Below, in pieces: positions 16,223 to 24,456 of a DNA stretch of 57,739 bases. The position numbers and the translations under genes were made by a program. The notes under the pieces were generated by a model. The model ran no database searches. It saw only the letters and a list, made by a program, of their open reading frames with translations, and had not been told where the DNA came from. This stretch comes from an uncultured Bacteroidales bacterium (GTDB lineage: Bacteria > Bacteroidota > Bacteroidia > Bacteroidales > F082). The stretch spans positions 1 through 57,739 of the forward strand of contig ONJF01000010.1 in the NCBI GenBank assembly GCA_900318085.1, given 5' to 3'. Position 1 is the stretch's first letter, and every line of letters starts with the position of its first letter.

Positions 16223-17515
16223 TCATTTGGAATAATAAAGGATCATCCGTTCGATGGCGCGTTGGCATACGGGACAGAACTCGTGACCTTTAAATGTCTT
16301 CATCAAGCAGTCCATGTGTGGGCTGTACATGCCTTTGGGTTCATAGCCGCCACCTTCAAACACACCGATGGTCTGTTCGTATTTCTTCTCACGAGGTGTG
16401 GGCACAGGCGTTTTCTTGTCGAGCATGTCGCCCCACTTGTTACTGAAGTCGACGAGCGAGGTGATGTTGGGTTCCCAAGGCTCCACTTCGAGGTTGTACA
16501 TGTGGTCATAGCCCGTCTCGTCGTTATAATATTCATCGGCGAGGCCTGCAAAGCCGTGACCGAACTCATGGATGATGACATCACCCGAGAAGCTGTTGCT
16601 GCTCGCACTTGAGCAATAGAAGTTGTAGATGCCTCCTCCTCCGTATTTGTCAGTGTTGACGAGGATATAGATCTGGTCGTAGGGCACCTGACCCGCCAAG
16701 TCGCGGATGTCGCGGTTGTCAGTGCTCATACAGTAGCGTTCCGAGTCGAAGGTCCAGAAGCTGAAGCGCATGGCCGTGTTCTTGTAGATATGGTCGCCGG
16801 GCATGGTACACCCGCTCTCCTCGGAAGGCACCATCACACCTCTCACATTGAAGCTCTCACGGTAGCGGTCATAAGGCGCATAGTCGAAAAGACTTTTCAC
16901 GAAGAAGTCACAGTCCTTGATGAACTTGCCCATCTCGGCCTGCGTGTAGCCTTCAGGCAGGATGACAATGTCGACGGCATGGGTAATGTCCTTGTTGCCA
17001 ATCCAAGCGTCGTAGACAGGCAGGTCAAGCTTGTCGTACTCGCGGATGAAATAGTCGCTGGGGTTGACGGTGAGGCGCATCCCCTCTACCAATTCACCTT
17101 CCCAAGTCTTCCGGTACAAGGCAATGTCGATCTTCACCTTGGGGAAAGGCAAGACGACCGATTCCTCAAAACTCTTGGTGAGTTTCAAGGCTTCGGGCGT
17201 ACTGGTCCACTCGCCGTAGAGGTTCTGATAACCTTTGGAGAACAGGAGATGGTCAGTGCCCGACTCAAACACCTTGACGATGTAGTTGCCAAACTCCAAA
17301 TCATCAATGAGGTTGGTCTTCGAGCCGCTCCAATAAGGCTCATGGATGAGTTCCTTGAGCGAGAAGGTGGTCGTCTTGTTGTTGCCTGTCAAGACGTAGT
17401 CGACTCGCAGTGACGACTCGGTGAAATACTGGTCAAATTGAGCCCAAGCCGTCATCGGTAGCCAAGCCTGCAGACCCAAAAGCACCAACATGAGAAGCGT
17501 TTTTTGTTTCATCAT
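16223..17515 (-). CDS. M64 family metallopeptidase (IgA peptidase-like), secreted
   Basis: Zinc endopeptidase of family M64, whose founding member is a Clostridium ramosum IgA protease. The 430-residue protein has a signal peptide (cleavage near AWAQ, residue 26), an N-terminal beta domain (M64_N, about 35-160), then the catalytic domain with DIVILPEGYT (about 182-191) and the zinc site HEFGHGFAGLADEY (H316, E317, H320, D327). No sorting domain is visible, so it is periplasmic or outer-surface by another route. IgA as substrate is not implied. A promoter lies at 17542-17549, divergent from the lipoprotein gene at 17599. Confidence 0.92.
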   Translation of the reverse strand: MMKQKTLLMLVLLGLQAWLPMTAWAQFDQYFTESSLRVDYVLTGNNKTTTFSLKELIHEPYWSGSKTNLIDDLEFGNYIVKVFESGTDHLLFSKGYQNLYGEWTSTPEALKLTKSFEESVVLPFPKVKIDIALYRKTWEGELVEGMRLTVNPSDYFIREYDKLDLPVYDAWIGNKDITHAVDIVILPEGYTQAEMGKFIKDCDFFVKSLFDYAPYDRYRESFNVRGVMVPSEESGCTMPGDHIYKNTAMRFSFWTFDSERYCMSTDNRDIRDLAGQVPYDQIYILVNTDKYGGGGIYNFYCSSASSNSFSGDVIIHEFGHGFAGLADEYYNDETGYDHMYNLEVEPWEPNITSLVDFSNKWGDMLDKKTPVPTPREKKYEQTIGVFEGGGYEPKGMYSPHMDCLMKTFKGHEFCPVCQRAIERMILYYSK

Positions 17516-17541
17516 TGGATAATTTGTTGGTTAGTATTACG

Positions 17542-17549
17542 CAAAAGTA
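17542..17549 (-). promoter_or_regulatory. -7 promoter element of the M64 peptidase gene
   Basis: TACTTTTG on the minus strand, 27 nt before the start. Confidence 0.6.
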
Positions 17550-17569
17550 GGCATTTTTCAAGAAATTCG

Positions 17570-17577
17570 TATCTTTG
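17570..17577 (+). promoter_or_regulatory. -7 promoter element of the lipoprotein at 17599
   Basis: TATCTTTG. It overlaps the upstream ATG at 17575, so that codon cannot be the start. Confidence 0.65.
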
Positions 17578-17598
17578 CCATGCAAAAAACACCAAATT

Positions 17599-18219
17599 AT
17601 GAAGGCAAAAGCATTATTCTTTGCGATGGCCGTGGCATTGGCGGCCTGCAACAACGGCAATCCACAGGACCAAAAAGCTATAGAGCCCGAATCAACAACC
17701 ATCCAGGCGACAAATGGCAATCTCCCCAAAAAAGACATTATCACCAATGAAGGCCTTGGGGAATTCAAGATTGGCGACACCATTCCCGACTCGCACCCCG
17801 ATTACGACATCAAACCAGTCGTTTCGGTCGATGAGGAAGAGATGGAGGAAGTCACCGTCGAGTTCAGCAAGGACGGCGTGGTACAGTTTATCATCTACCC
17901 CTCCTATATTGATGAGACCGACGCCCAGACGAACGAAATCGGTGGCATCATGGTGGTGTCGGACCAATTCACCCACAAAGGCATAGGTGTCGGCAGCAAT
18001 GTCAATGACATCTTGAAAGCCAACCCTAACTTGGAAGTCACTTTCTATGATGACCAATTTTTCCGGATCAACAACGGTGGCATCACTTATCTCATCAGCA
18101 GCGAAGCCTACGATGGCCCACTGCCGGAAGTGCCTTTCGACATCCCTGCGCCCGTCGAGAATCCCACTTTCAAACCTGACGCCAAGGTGTCGTCCATCTG
18201 GATCTCACCGATGTTCTAG
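17599..18219 (+). CDS. Uncharacterised lipoprotein
   Basis: Not recognised. The 206-residue product has a lipoprotein signal (VALAACNNG, Cys about 17) and a soluble body beginning with GLGEFKIGDTIPDSHPDYDI, followed by GIGVGSNVNDILKANPNLEV. The 'IG.S..DV...NP' pattern is seen in periplasmic lipoproteins that use paired short repeats, each with a glycine turn and a helix. The start is fixed by the promoter at 17570-17577. It is a single gene, convergent with the lipoprotein operon that ends at 18262. Confidence 0.8.
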   Translation: MKAKALFFAMAVALAACNNGNPQDQKAIEPESTTIQATNGNLPKKDIITNEGLGEFKIGDTIPDSHPDYDIKPVVSVDEEEMEEVTVEFSKDGVVQFIIYPSYIDETDAQTNEIGGIMVVSDQFTHKGIGVGSNVNDILKANPNLEVTFYDDQFFRINNGGITYLISSEAYDGPLPEVPFDIPAPVENPTFKPDAKVSSIWISPMF

Positions 18220-18261
18220 CAGCAACGCCATCGTAGCAAGTCTTTTCATGGTTTTGTCTTT

Positions 18262-18909
18262 TTATTGGTAATACTCAATATTGCGAGTTTCTTCAACGGT
18301 ATCGATGTAATCAATAATGGCGTCTATACTCTTCACATTTCTACGGGTCCAGTTACCGTGGTTGTCGAAGTCAAGATAGGTGTATTCCATCGTAGAAAAA
18401 AGTTCCAGATCCGCATCGTCTTCGGCATCCTCATCTCCGTTATATTCACTCCGTTTTGCCAAGTGCCCATTGGAGTCATATTCTAATACGGATTTCCACA
18501 ACTGACCTTCATAGTAACCTAGGATGGTCTCCACCCGACCATTGTTCCAGGTCATTTCCTCATAACTCTCAAAGCAAGTAATGGAGAAAATCCTCCCTTG
18601 CTCGTCGCGAGTCCATTGGCAAAGATCACTAAACATACCCGTCACTGTGTCATAGTCCCGGCTAGGAGCCTCCAAAACAAAGGGGTCATAATTGTCAAGT
18701 CGTACCATCTTGCCTTCGCGGTCGAATTCGACATAATCGCAACGCTTCACAGGACCTTGCAAGTCCCAATAGGCCAAGTCGGGCGATACAGTCACTGAGT
18801 TTGCTTTCTTGTTTTCATTTTCCTTCTCATTTTGGTTTTGGCCATTGCCACATGCAGCGAAAACGAGAAACGACGCACAGGCGACCAATAAGAGTTTAAT
18901 GCCTTTCAT
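18262..18909 (-). CDS. Uncharacterised lipoprotein with RHS/YD-like strand repeats
   Basis: Function unknown. The 215-residue product has a lipoprotein signal (FLVFAACGNG, Cys about 20), an Asn/Glu/Lys linker, then strand-rich units of the YD/RHS-like kind: GPVKRCDYVEFDREGKMVRL, DEQGRIFSITCFES, YDSNGHLAKRSEYN and DNHGNWTRRNV. Such short 'toxin-like YD repeat' lipoproteins are frequent in Bacteroidetes without known role. It is the last of four cotranscribed lipoprotein genes, 28 bp after its neighbour. Confidence 0.8.
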   Translation of the reverse strand: MKGIKLLLVACASFLVFAACGNGQNQNEKENENKKANSVTVSPDLAYWDLQGPVKRCDYVEFDREGKMVRLDNYDPFVLEAPSRDYDTVTGMFSDLCQWTRDEQGRIFSITCFESYEEMTWNNGRVETILGYYEGQLWKSVLEYDSNGHLAKRSEYNGDEDAEDDADLELFSTMEYTYLDFDNHGNWTRRNVKSIDAIIDYIDTVEETRNIEYYQ

Positions 18910-18937
18910 GATGTTATATTTTATTTGTTAATGATAA

Positions 18938-20563
18938 TCAATTCTCAAAAGTACCTTCGTAGGTCTTGCGCATCGTAGTGCCGTCCCAAGTAAACTCCAC
19001 GCCTTGCATCTTGCCGTTTTCAGCAAAACCAGTGGACACCGTCATCGTACGGTCATAGAAATAGATGTTAGAAACCGTAGAGAAATGATAACTGTCTTCT
19101 TTCAAGGGAAAGTCGTTCAACTCGGGTTCGGGTTCCACCTCGGTCAGTTGGCCATTCTTATAAATATAGGCACTTATCTTGGAGAAACCACTATCGGAGT
19201 CCTCCTCTTCCCAACCGGGTTGCCAATTGGCTGTCTCATACACCTTAAAGCCACCGCTCTTCAGTGGATAGCAGTGCAAGTAGTAATTGTACGAATCGCA
19301 CCAACCCTGACAGCTATCGTTGTACATCTCGCGATAATACTCGAAATGGTTGATTCCGTAGATGGGGTTGCCTTGGTCAAGCATGGCATCTTCCAGTGCT
19401 TCCCTCAACGCTCTCATGTCGCAGGTGTCTTTTTCCCATTCATTGAGTTTGTAGATTCTGACAAACTGCACCGTGGCATCAGACTTAAACTTGGGGTTTT
19501 CAATAGGCCCTTCCACGAAGGCTCCATCGATGGCGTCTTTCGGTCCAACATAGTCGATGCCATGACCGCTATCGTTCAACGATTCCGACACAACGAAGTT
19601 GCCGTCTTTGAAGTAAGCATTGTTTTCAGCAGCGCCCTTATAGAGCAACCTGTTGAGTGTGTCTCCAACCTTGCCTCTATAATAGACCAAATCCTTGGCA
19701 TAGACATCGATAGCTTGTATTTTGCCCTCTCCATCAGAGTGAAGCTTGAAAAATGGCTCTCCATCTCGGCTGAAGGCAACGAGTTCGCCTTCCATGCGTT
19801 TGTTAAGTCCAGGTAATTCTTGGGGTATGGTATCATCCAAATGGAGTCCACCCAAACCATCGCGATCGATCAGGTGATAAGAATGCGCCTCATTGTTGTG
19901 GATCGGGACAAAATCCTCACCATTCCACACATACATCCTCGTCGAGAGCACCGACAAAAACTGTTCTTCGTAGTTGAGGGTTTCAACATTCACGCATAGT
20001 GTATCATCACCCATGACAGCATAGAGCAACCGATCGTTCCACTCCGACTTGAACTCACTGATTTGTTCATCACTAATGCCATAAATGAGGAATGGGTAGG
20101 CCACCATCTCTTCCATGACAGGCATGGGCAACATACCCTTCGCAAAGTTCAAGATACCATCCTTGTAGACATAAGTCTTCACATTCTGTTCGCAGCCGTC
20201 AAAGCAGCCCTCGTTGACTAGCATCGCCAACCAACCACCACCTTTGAGCGGGAAGCAGTCGACGGTAAACATGCGGTTGCCTCCGTTTTCCAGATACAAT
20301 TCCGCGTTAGCGTCATTGCCCTCGCTGTCGCCAAAATGGCGGTAACAGTCGTCTGGGCAGGTGTAGGTTTTCTCCCTAAAAAGCACATCAAGGTCTTCTT
20401 TGGGAATACGTTGGAACACTTCGAAGGCGATGCCTTTATCATCAATCTGTTGCGTTTCCTCGGTGGAAATTGTTCCTGTGAGGTTTTTCTTTTTACCATT
20501 GCAACCATTGCCAAGGAGTAACAAGGCTACCGCCAAAAGTGTAGTCTTCCAAAGGTTCTTCAT
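18938..20563 (-). CDS. Uncharacterised lipoprotein, large paralogue of the protein at 20594
   Basis: Function unknown. The 541-residue product has a lipoprotein signal (LLLLGNGCNG, Cys about 21). Residues about 44-215 match the next gene's N-terminal domain (GIAFEVFQRIPKEDLD, TYTCPDDCYRHFGD, VDCFPLKGGGWLAM, YVYKDGIL). Residues about 390-500 match its C-terminal domain (CDMRALREAL, HCYPLKSGGFKVY, AYIYKNGQLTE). The middle, about 225-385, is unique and resembles secreted lipoprotein ligand-type modules. Paired cysteines in CPDDC and GCFDGC suggest disulfides in the periplasm. It is the third of four genes, 30 bp after its paralogue. Confidence 0.8.
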   Translation of the reverse strand: MKNLWKTTLLAVALLLLGNGCNGKKKNLTGTISTEETQQIDDKGIAFEVFQRIPKEDLDVLFREKTYTCPDDCYRHFGDSEGNDANAELYLENGGNRMFTVDCFPLKGGGWLAMLVNEGCFDGCEQNVKTYVYKDGILNFAKGMLPMPVMEEMVAYPFLIYGISDEQISEFKSEWNDRLLYAVMGDDTLCVNVETLNYEEQFLSVLSTRMYVWNGEDFVPIHNNEAHSYHLIDRDGLGGLHLDDTIPQELPGLNKRMEGELVAFSRDGEPFFKLHSDGEGKIQAIDVYAKDLVYYRGKVGDTLNRLLYKGAAENNAYFKDGNFVVSESLNDSGHGIDYVGPKDAIDGAFVEGPIENPKFKSDATVQFVRIYKLNEWEKDTCDMRALREALEDAMLDQGNPIYGINHFEYYREMYNDSCQGWCDSYNYYLHCYPLKSGGFKVYETANWQPGWEEEDSDSGFSKISAYIYKNGQLTEVEPEPELNDFPLKEDSYHFSTVSNIYFYDRTMTVSTGFAENGKMQGVEFTWDGTTMRKTYEGTFEN

Positions 20564-20593
20564 AATTATTCTATTTATTTACTGTTTTGTATT

Positions 20594-21571
20594 TCATTCA
20601 TCGTCATCATACTCAAACAACACACCGTCTTTATACCAATAGATTTCAGTATAAGATGATTCCTCACCATCTTCGATTGACTTCACCGTTACCACCACCT
20701 TGAAGACTCCTTTGGAAAAGGGTGTGCATGACACATCCAAAGATGCCGAGTAAGCGTCCATTCTCGAAAAAGTCCAGCCATGCAGGCTATTTCCAGCATA
20801 AGTCACCTGAGATTCATAGTCTCTGTACATCTCATCCTTATCGCACAGCGCCATATACAAAGCCTCCATGTCGCAGATGGGGTCCTGCCTGATTACGGGA
20901 GCGACTTTCTCTTCCTCATTGTCATCGCCATCAGCGACGCCCTCCGCATCGACAGCGGGATGAGTATCACCTACAGTGTCGGTAGTTTCGTTTTTGTATT
21001 GTTCGGTGGACAATTCCACAAAACGCTTTCCATCCCATTTGTAGGTCGTCTCCTGGGAGATAATCTCCTCACCCCACTCATCGGTTTCGAAGCCAGCGAC
21101 AGCGACATACATCTTATCCTTATCGCAATGCCGTCGGTAGAAATCTTGCGCCAATTCCTCTCCTTCGTAAAGCGGCACAGGTAGCATATCGGGGGCTCCG
21201 TTGAGAACACCATCCTTATAGATATAGGCCTTGCCTTGTCCGTAACTGCAATAATCGAAGCAGCCATACTGGCTGAGCACGGCTAACCAACCGCCGCCAT
21301 CCATCGGGAAACAGTCGACGGCAAAACTCTCCATACCATGGTTGCCATAGTCATTATACTCGACCTCGTCGCCAAAATGTCGTGTACAGTCCTTGGGACA
21401 AGTGTAGTCCTTGCCATGGAAATGAAAGTCGAGGTCTCCTTCGGGAATGAGTTGGAAAACCACAAAGGCAATGCCCTGCTCTGAGGTAATGGCCGCATTG
21501 CCGCCACACGATAACAGCATAAATGCCAGCGAAACATATACTATTACAATCAAAAACCTTCTAACACTCAT
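20594..21571 (-). CDS. Uncharacterised lipoprotein, short paralogue
   Basis: Function unknown. The 325-residue product has a signal with lipobox FMLLSCGG (Cys about 22). The N-terminal domain (about 30-190: GIAFVVFQLIPEGDLDF, YTCPKDCTRHFGD, VDCFPMDGGGWLAVL, GCFDYC, YIYKDGVL) and C-terminal domain (about 235-325: ICDMEALYMAL, FSKGVFKVVV, YWYKDGVLFEYD) mirror the two ends of the 541-residue neighbour. The central linker is acidic. The family is cysteine- and aromatic-rich. The motif 'CP.DC.RHFGD' is a usable search tag. It is the second gene of the operon. Confidence 0.8.
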   Translation of the reverse strand: MSVRRFLIVIVYVSLAFMLLSCGGNAAITSEQGIAFVVFQLIPEGDLDFHFHGKDYTCPKDCTRHFGDEVEYNDYGNHGMESFAVDCFPMDGGGWLAVLSQYGCFDYCSYGQGKAYIYKDGVLNGAPDMLPVPLYEGEELAQDFYRRHCDKDKMYVAVAGFETDEWGEEIISQETTYKWDGKRFVELSTEQYKNETTDTVGDTHPAVDAEGVADGDDNEEEKVAPVIRQDPICDMEALYMALCDKDEMYRDYESQVTYAGNSLHGWTFSRMDAYSASLDVSCTPFSKGVFKVVVTVKSIEDGEESSYTEIYWYKDGVLFEYDDDE

Positions 21572-21609
21572 AGCTATTCTCCTTGTATTCGAATTAGTTT
21601 AAATAATGA

Positions 21610-22578
21610 TTATCCTCCGTATGCGCCAGCAGGATTAAACGGAATGGGGACATTCATGCCTTTGTTGACAAAGTCGATGCCCTCGAGAGGAACAACAATG
21701 TGCGTCTCGACATCGAAGTTAGGACGCTGGATCTCAAAGACACCTGTATGGTTGATTTCCTTGGTTTGGACATCTTCTCCCGTATAGCCAATGTCAGTGG
21801 TCAGTTCGTATCCAAATGTGAAGATCATCTTGTCCCAATCCTCCTTAATGGGCCAGAAACGGCCTTGCATCTCCTCCACCTTCTCGCCGAGGTAGTAACC
21901 TACCACATATTGCATTTTCCATGCATCACTGAGATGAAGTTGGTATACCACATCACTACCATTGACATTTTCAACAAACTCCAGGTCGTTGTCAAGCAGA
22001 TACAGGGGGATTTCGTGCTCGACACCTTTGGAGTCAATGCCATAGATGGTGGTGTATTCATAGTAGGTGGTGCCATCTTCGTCCTCCCAAGGACCGCCAG
22101 GAGCAGCCTTGAAGCCAATGATGTCGTCCATGGGTAATTCCGCGACCTCAATATCGCCAGTGGAAACGGTATTCCACAGGTTCAATATCTGCACCTTTCC
22201 CTCGGAGGTGAGTACGCAGAGAATAGGGTTGTAATCTTGACCGATGTCTGCAATAATGAAGCTTTTGGGTACGCCTATCAGTCCCTCCATCTGGATGGGT
22301 CCATCAGCCAGACGATACGAGTCCTCGTCGACAATGCCAACGGCCAGAATCTGGTCCTTATGAAAGGTCAGCCATAAGCTTCCGTCTTTGATTTCCCCCG
22401 TAATAGCTGGTTGTTCATCCTCCATGGTGTAATAATCCTGCAACAACTGAGGCTTAATGTTGGTCGATGGATTTTCAACAGTTTGCCCCTCTGGGGTTTC
22501 TTTCTTGCCGAGCACTCCATTACATGCCGTGAAAAGCAGAAGCAAGGAGAATGCTAACGCGAAGCAACTATGTTTCAT
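21610..22578 (-). CDS. Uncharacterised lipoprotein
   Basis: Not recognised. The 322-residue product has a lipoprotein signal (LLLFTACNG, Cys about 19) and a beta-rich body with MEDEQPAITGEIKDGSLWLT, ILCVLTSEGKVQILNLWN and a C-terminal stretch containing GIDFVNKGMNVPIPF. It is not clearly related to its operon neighbours. It is the first of the four lipoprotein genes and carries the only visible promoter (22608-22615) of the group. Confidence 0.78.
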   Translation of the reverse strand: MKHSCFALAFSLLLLFTACNGVLGKKETPEGQTVENPSTNIKPQLLQDYYTMEDEQPAITGEIKDGSLWLTFHKDQILAVGIVDEDSYRLADGPIQMEGLIGVPKSFIIADIGQDYNPILCVLTSEGKVQILNLWNTVSTGDIEVAELPMDDIIGFKAAPGGPWEDEDGTTYYEYTTIYGIDSKGVEHEIPLYLLDNDLEFVENVNGSDVVYQLHLSDAWKMQYVVGYYLGEKVEEMQGRFWPIKEDWDKMIFTFGYELTTDIGYTGEDVQTKEINHTGVFEIQRPNFDVETHIVVPLEGIDFVNKGMNVPIPFNPAGAYGG

Positions 22579-22607
22579 AATGTGGCGTTTTTAAGAATTT
22601 GATACTA

Positions 22608-22615
22608 CAAAAGTA
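22608..22615 (-). promoter_or_regulatory. -7 promoter element of the four-lipoprotein operon
   Basis: TACTTTTG on the minus strand, 30 nt before the first gene. The small inverted repeat ACTAC/GTAGT overlaps it. Confidence 0.6.
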
Positions 22616-22647
22616 GTAAAAACCCATAAAGCCCACAAAAAAAACGC

Positions 22648-22655
22648 TATTTTTG
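22648..22655 (+). promoter_or_regulatory. -7 promoter element of the two-domain ABC ATPase gene
   Basis: TATTTTTG, 17 nt before the ATG. It predicts a leader of about 10 nt. Confidence 0.6.
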
Positions 22656-22671
22656 CAGCAAATCTTCTGTT

Positions 22672-24456
22672 ATGTCTGAGCCTCTGCTGACGATAAGAAA
22701 CCTCAAAGTCTCCTTCAAACACGAGAACCAATGGTTGGAAGCTATCCATGGTATTGACCTTGACGTGATGGCGGGTCGTACCTTGGGCCTCGTGGGAGAA
22801 TCGGGATCGGGCAAGTCGGTGAGTTCGTTGGCAGTGATGCACCTGCTCAATGAGCGGGTGAGCCGTATCAAGGCCGACAGCATCTGCATCGAAGGTGAGG
22901 AAATCAAAGGCTACTCCGAGAGCCAGATGGCCGAGGTGCGCGGCAAGCGCATCGCTATGATCTTCCAGGAGCCGATGACTTCTCTCAATCCCGTTTACAA
23001 GTGCGGGTTTCAGGTAAGTGAGATGATAATGCAACACGAAGGAAGGACGGCCCTTCGACCCTTCGACGAGCTCAAGGCTCATGGACCTGGTTTTGTGGGC
23101 AAGAAAGAAGCCAAAGAACGCGTCATCGAACTCTTCAAACAGGTGATGCTTCCCCGACCAGAGGCCATATATGACAGTTATCCGCACGAACTCTCGGGCG
23201 GACAGAAACAACGAGTGATGATTGCCATGGCCATTGCCTGCCATCCCCAACTGCTCATCGCCGATGAGCCGACCACTGCCTTGGACGTCACCGTCCAACT
23301 CGAAATCCTGAAACTGCTACGCAAACTGCAAAATGAGACCGGCATGGGCATGATCTTTATCACCCACGACCTCGGGGTAGTGGCCGAGATTGCCGACGAC
23401 GTGGCAGTGATGCACAATGGTGAGATCCTTGAACGCGGCACTGTACAAGAGATCTTGAATCATCCGCAACACCCCTATACCCAAGGCCTCCTCGCCTGCC
23501 GTCCCCCCATGGACATTCGTCTCAAGCGGTTGCCCATTGTCAAGGAATTTCTTGACGGACAGTGGCAAGGCGGAAAGGCACAAATCCTGCACGACCTACA
23601 AATCACCGAAGAGGAGCGTAAGGCACACCTTGAACAACTTTACAGCAAGCAACCGCTCCTGAAAGTGGAGCACCTACAAACATGGTATCCTCTGCGCAAA
23701 GGCGTATTCAACCGCGTGTACGGCCATGTGAAAGCCGTCGACGATGTCACAATCGATGTCTATGAAGGCGAGACCCTTGGTCTGGTGGGCGAGTCGGGTT
23801 GTGGCAAGACCACGCTAGGGCGCAGCATCTTACGCCTAGCCGAGCCCACTGGCGGCAAGGTTTGGTTCGATGGCATCGAGGTGACCGCCTTGAAGGGGCA
23901 GGCCTTGCGTGACTTCCGCAAGCAGGCGCAGATTGTCTTCCAAGACCCCTACTCTTCCCTCAATCCCCGCATCACCATTGGCGAGGCCATAGCCGAACCG
24001 ATGCGGGTGCACGGCATTGAAAAAGACGGCAGCAAACTGCGCGACACAGTTTGCGACTTGTTGGAGCAAGTGGGCCTCAAGGCCGAGCATTACGACCGCT
24101 ATCCGCACGAGTTCTCGGGCGGCCAGCGTCAACGTATCTGCATCGCCCGCGCCTTGGCTGTTAACCCAAGGATAGTCATCTGCGACGAGTCGGTGTCGGC
24201 TTTGGATGTAAGTGTGCAGGCCCAGGTACTCAACCTGCTCAACCGACTAAAGGCAGAACGTAACCTTACCTACATCTTCATCTCCCACGACTTGAGTGTG
24301 GTGCGTTTCATGAGCGATCGTGTCGTCGTGATGTATAATGGCAAGCCCGTAGAAACGAACGAAGCGGATGCTCTATTTGAGCACCCGCTTAACGCTTATA
24401 CCAAGAAACTGATTGATGCCCTACCAGGCAGAGAGCATCACTTCAGCAACACTTGA
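22672..24456 (+). CDS. Peptide-type ABC transporter ATP-binding protein, two fused ATPase domains
   Basis: Energises a DppD/DppF- or YejF-type oligopeptide importer. The 594-residue protein carries two complete ATPase domains. The first has Walker A GESGSGKS (about 43-50), signature LSGGQKQRV (about 174-182), Walker [13 protein letters not shown]. The second has Walker A GESGCGKT (about 375-382), signature FSGGQRQRI (about 483-491), Walker [13 protein letters not shown]. Both C-terminal oligopeptide extensions ([20 protein letters not shown]) are present. Residues about 124-143 include RPFDELK, encoded by a CTTCGACnnGCTCA-type repeat at 23051-23080 in a region variable in the family. Its stop overlaps the convergent M49 gene by 19 bp. 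No permease is adjacent. Confidence 0.94.
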   Translation: MSEPLLTIRNLKVSFKHENQWLEAIHGIDLDVMAGRTLGLVGESGSGKSVSSLAVMHLLNERVSRIKADSICIEGEEIKGYSESQMAEVRGKRIAMIFQEPMTSLNPVYKCGFQVSEMIMQHEGRTALRPFDELKAHGPGFVGKKEAKERVIELFKQVMLPRPEAIYDSYPHELSGGQKQRVMIAMAIACHPQLLIADEPTTALDVTVQLEILKLLRKLQNETGMGMIFITHDLGVVAEIADDVAVMHNGEILERGTVQEILNHPQHPYTQGLLACRPPMDIRLKRLPIVKEFLDGQWQGGKAQILHDLQITEEERKAHLEQLYSKQPLLKVEHLQTWYPLRKGVFNRVYGHVKAVDDVTIDVYEGETLGLVGESGCGKTTLGRSILRLAEPTGGKVWFDGIEVTALKGQALRDFRKQAQIVFQDPYSSLNPRITIGEAIAEPMRVHGIEKDGSKLRDTVCDLLEQVGLKAEHYDRYPHEFSGGQRQRICIARALAVNPRIVICDESVSALDVSVQAQVLNLLNRLKAERNLTYIFISHDLSVVRFMSDRVVVMYNGKPVETNEADALFEHPLNAYTKKLIDALPGREHHFSNT

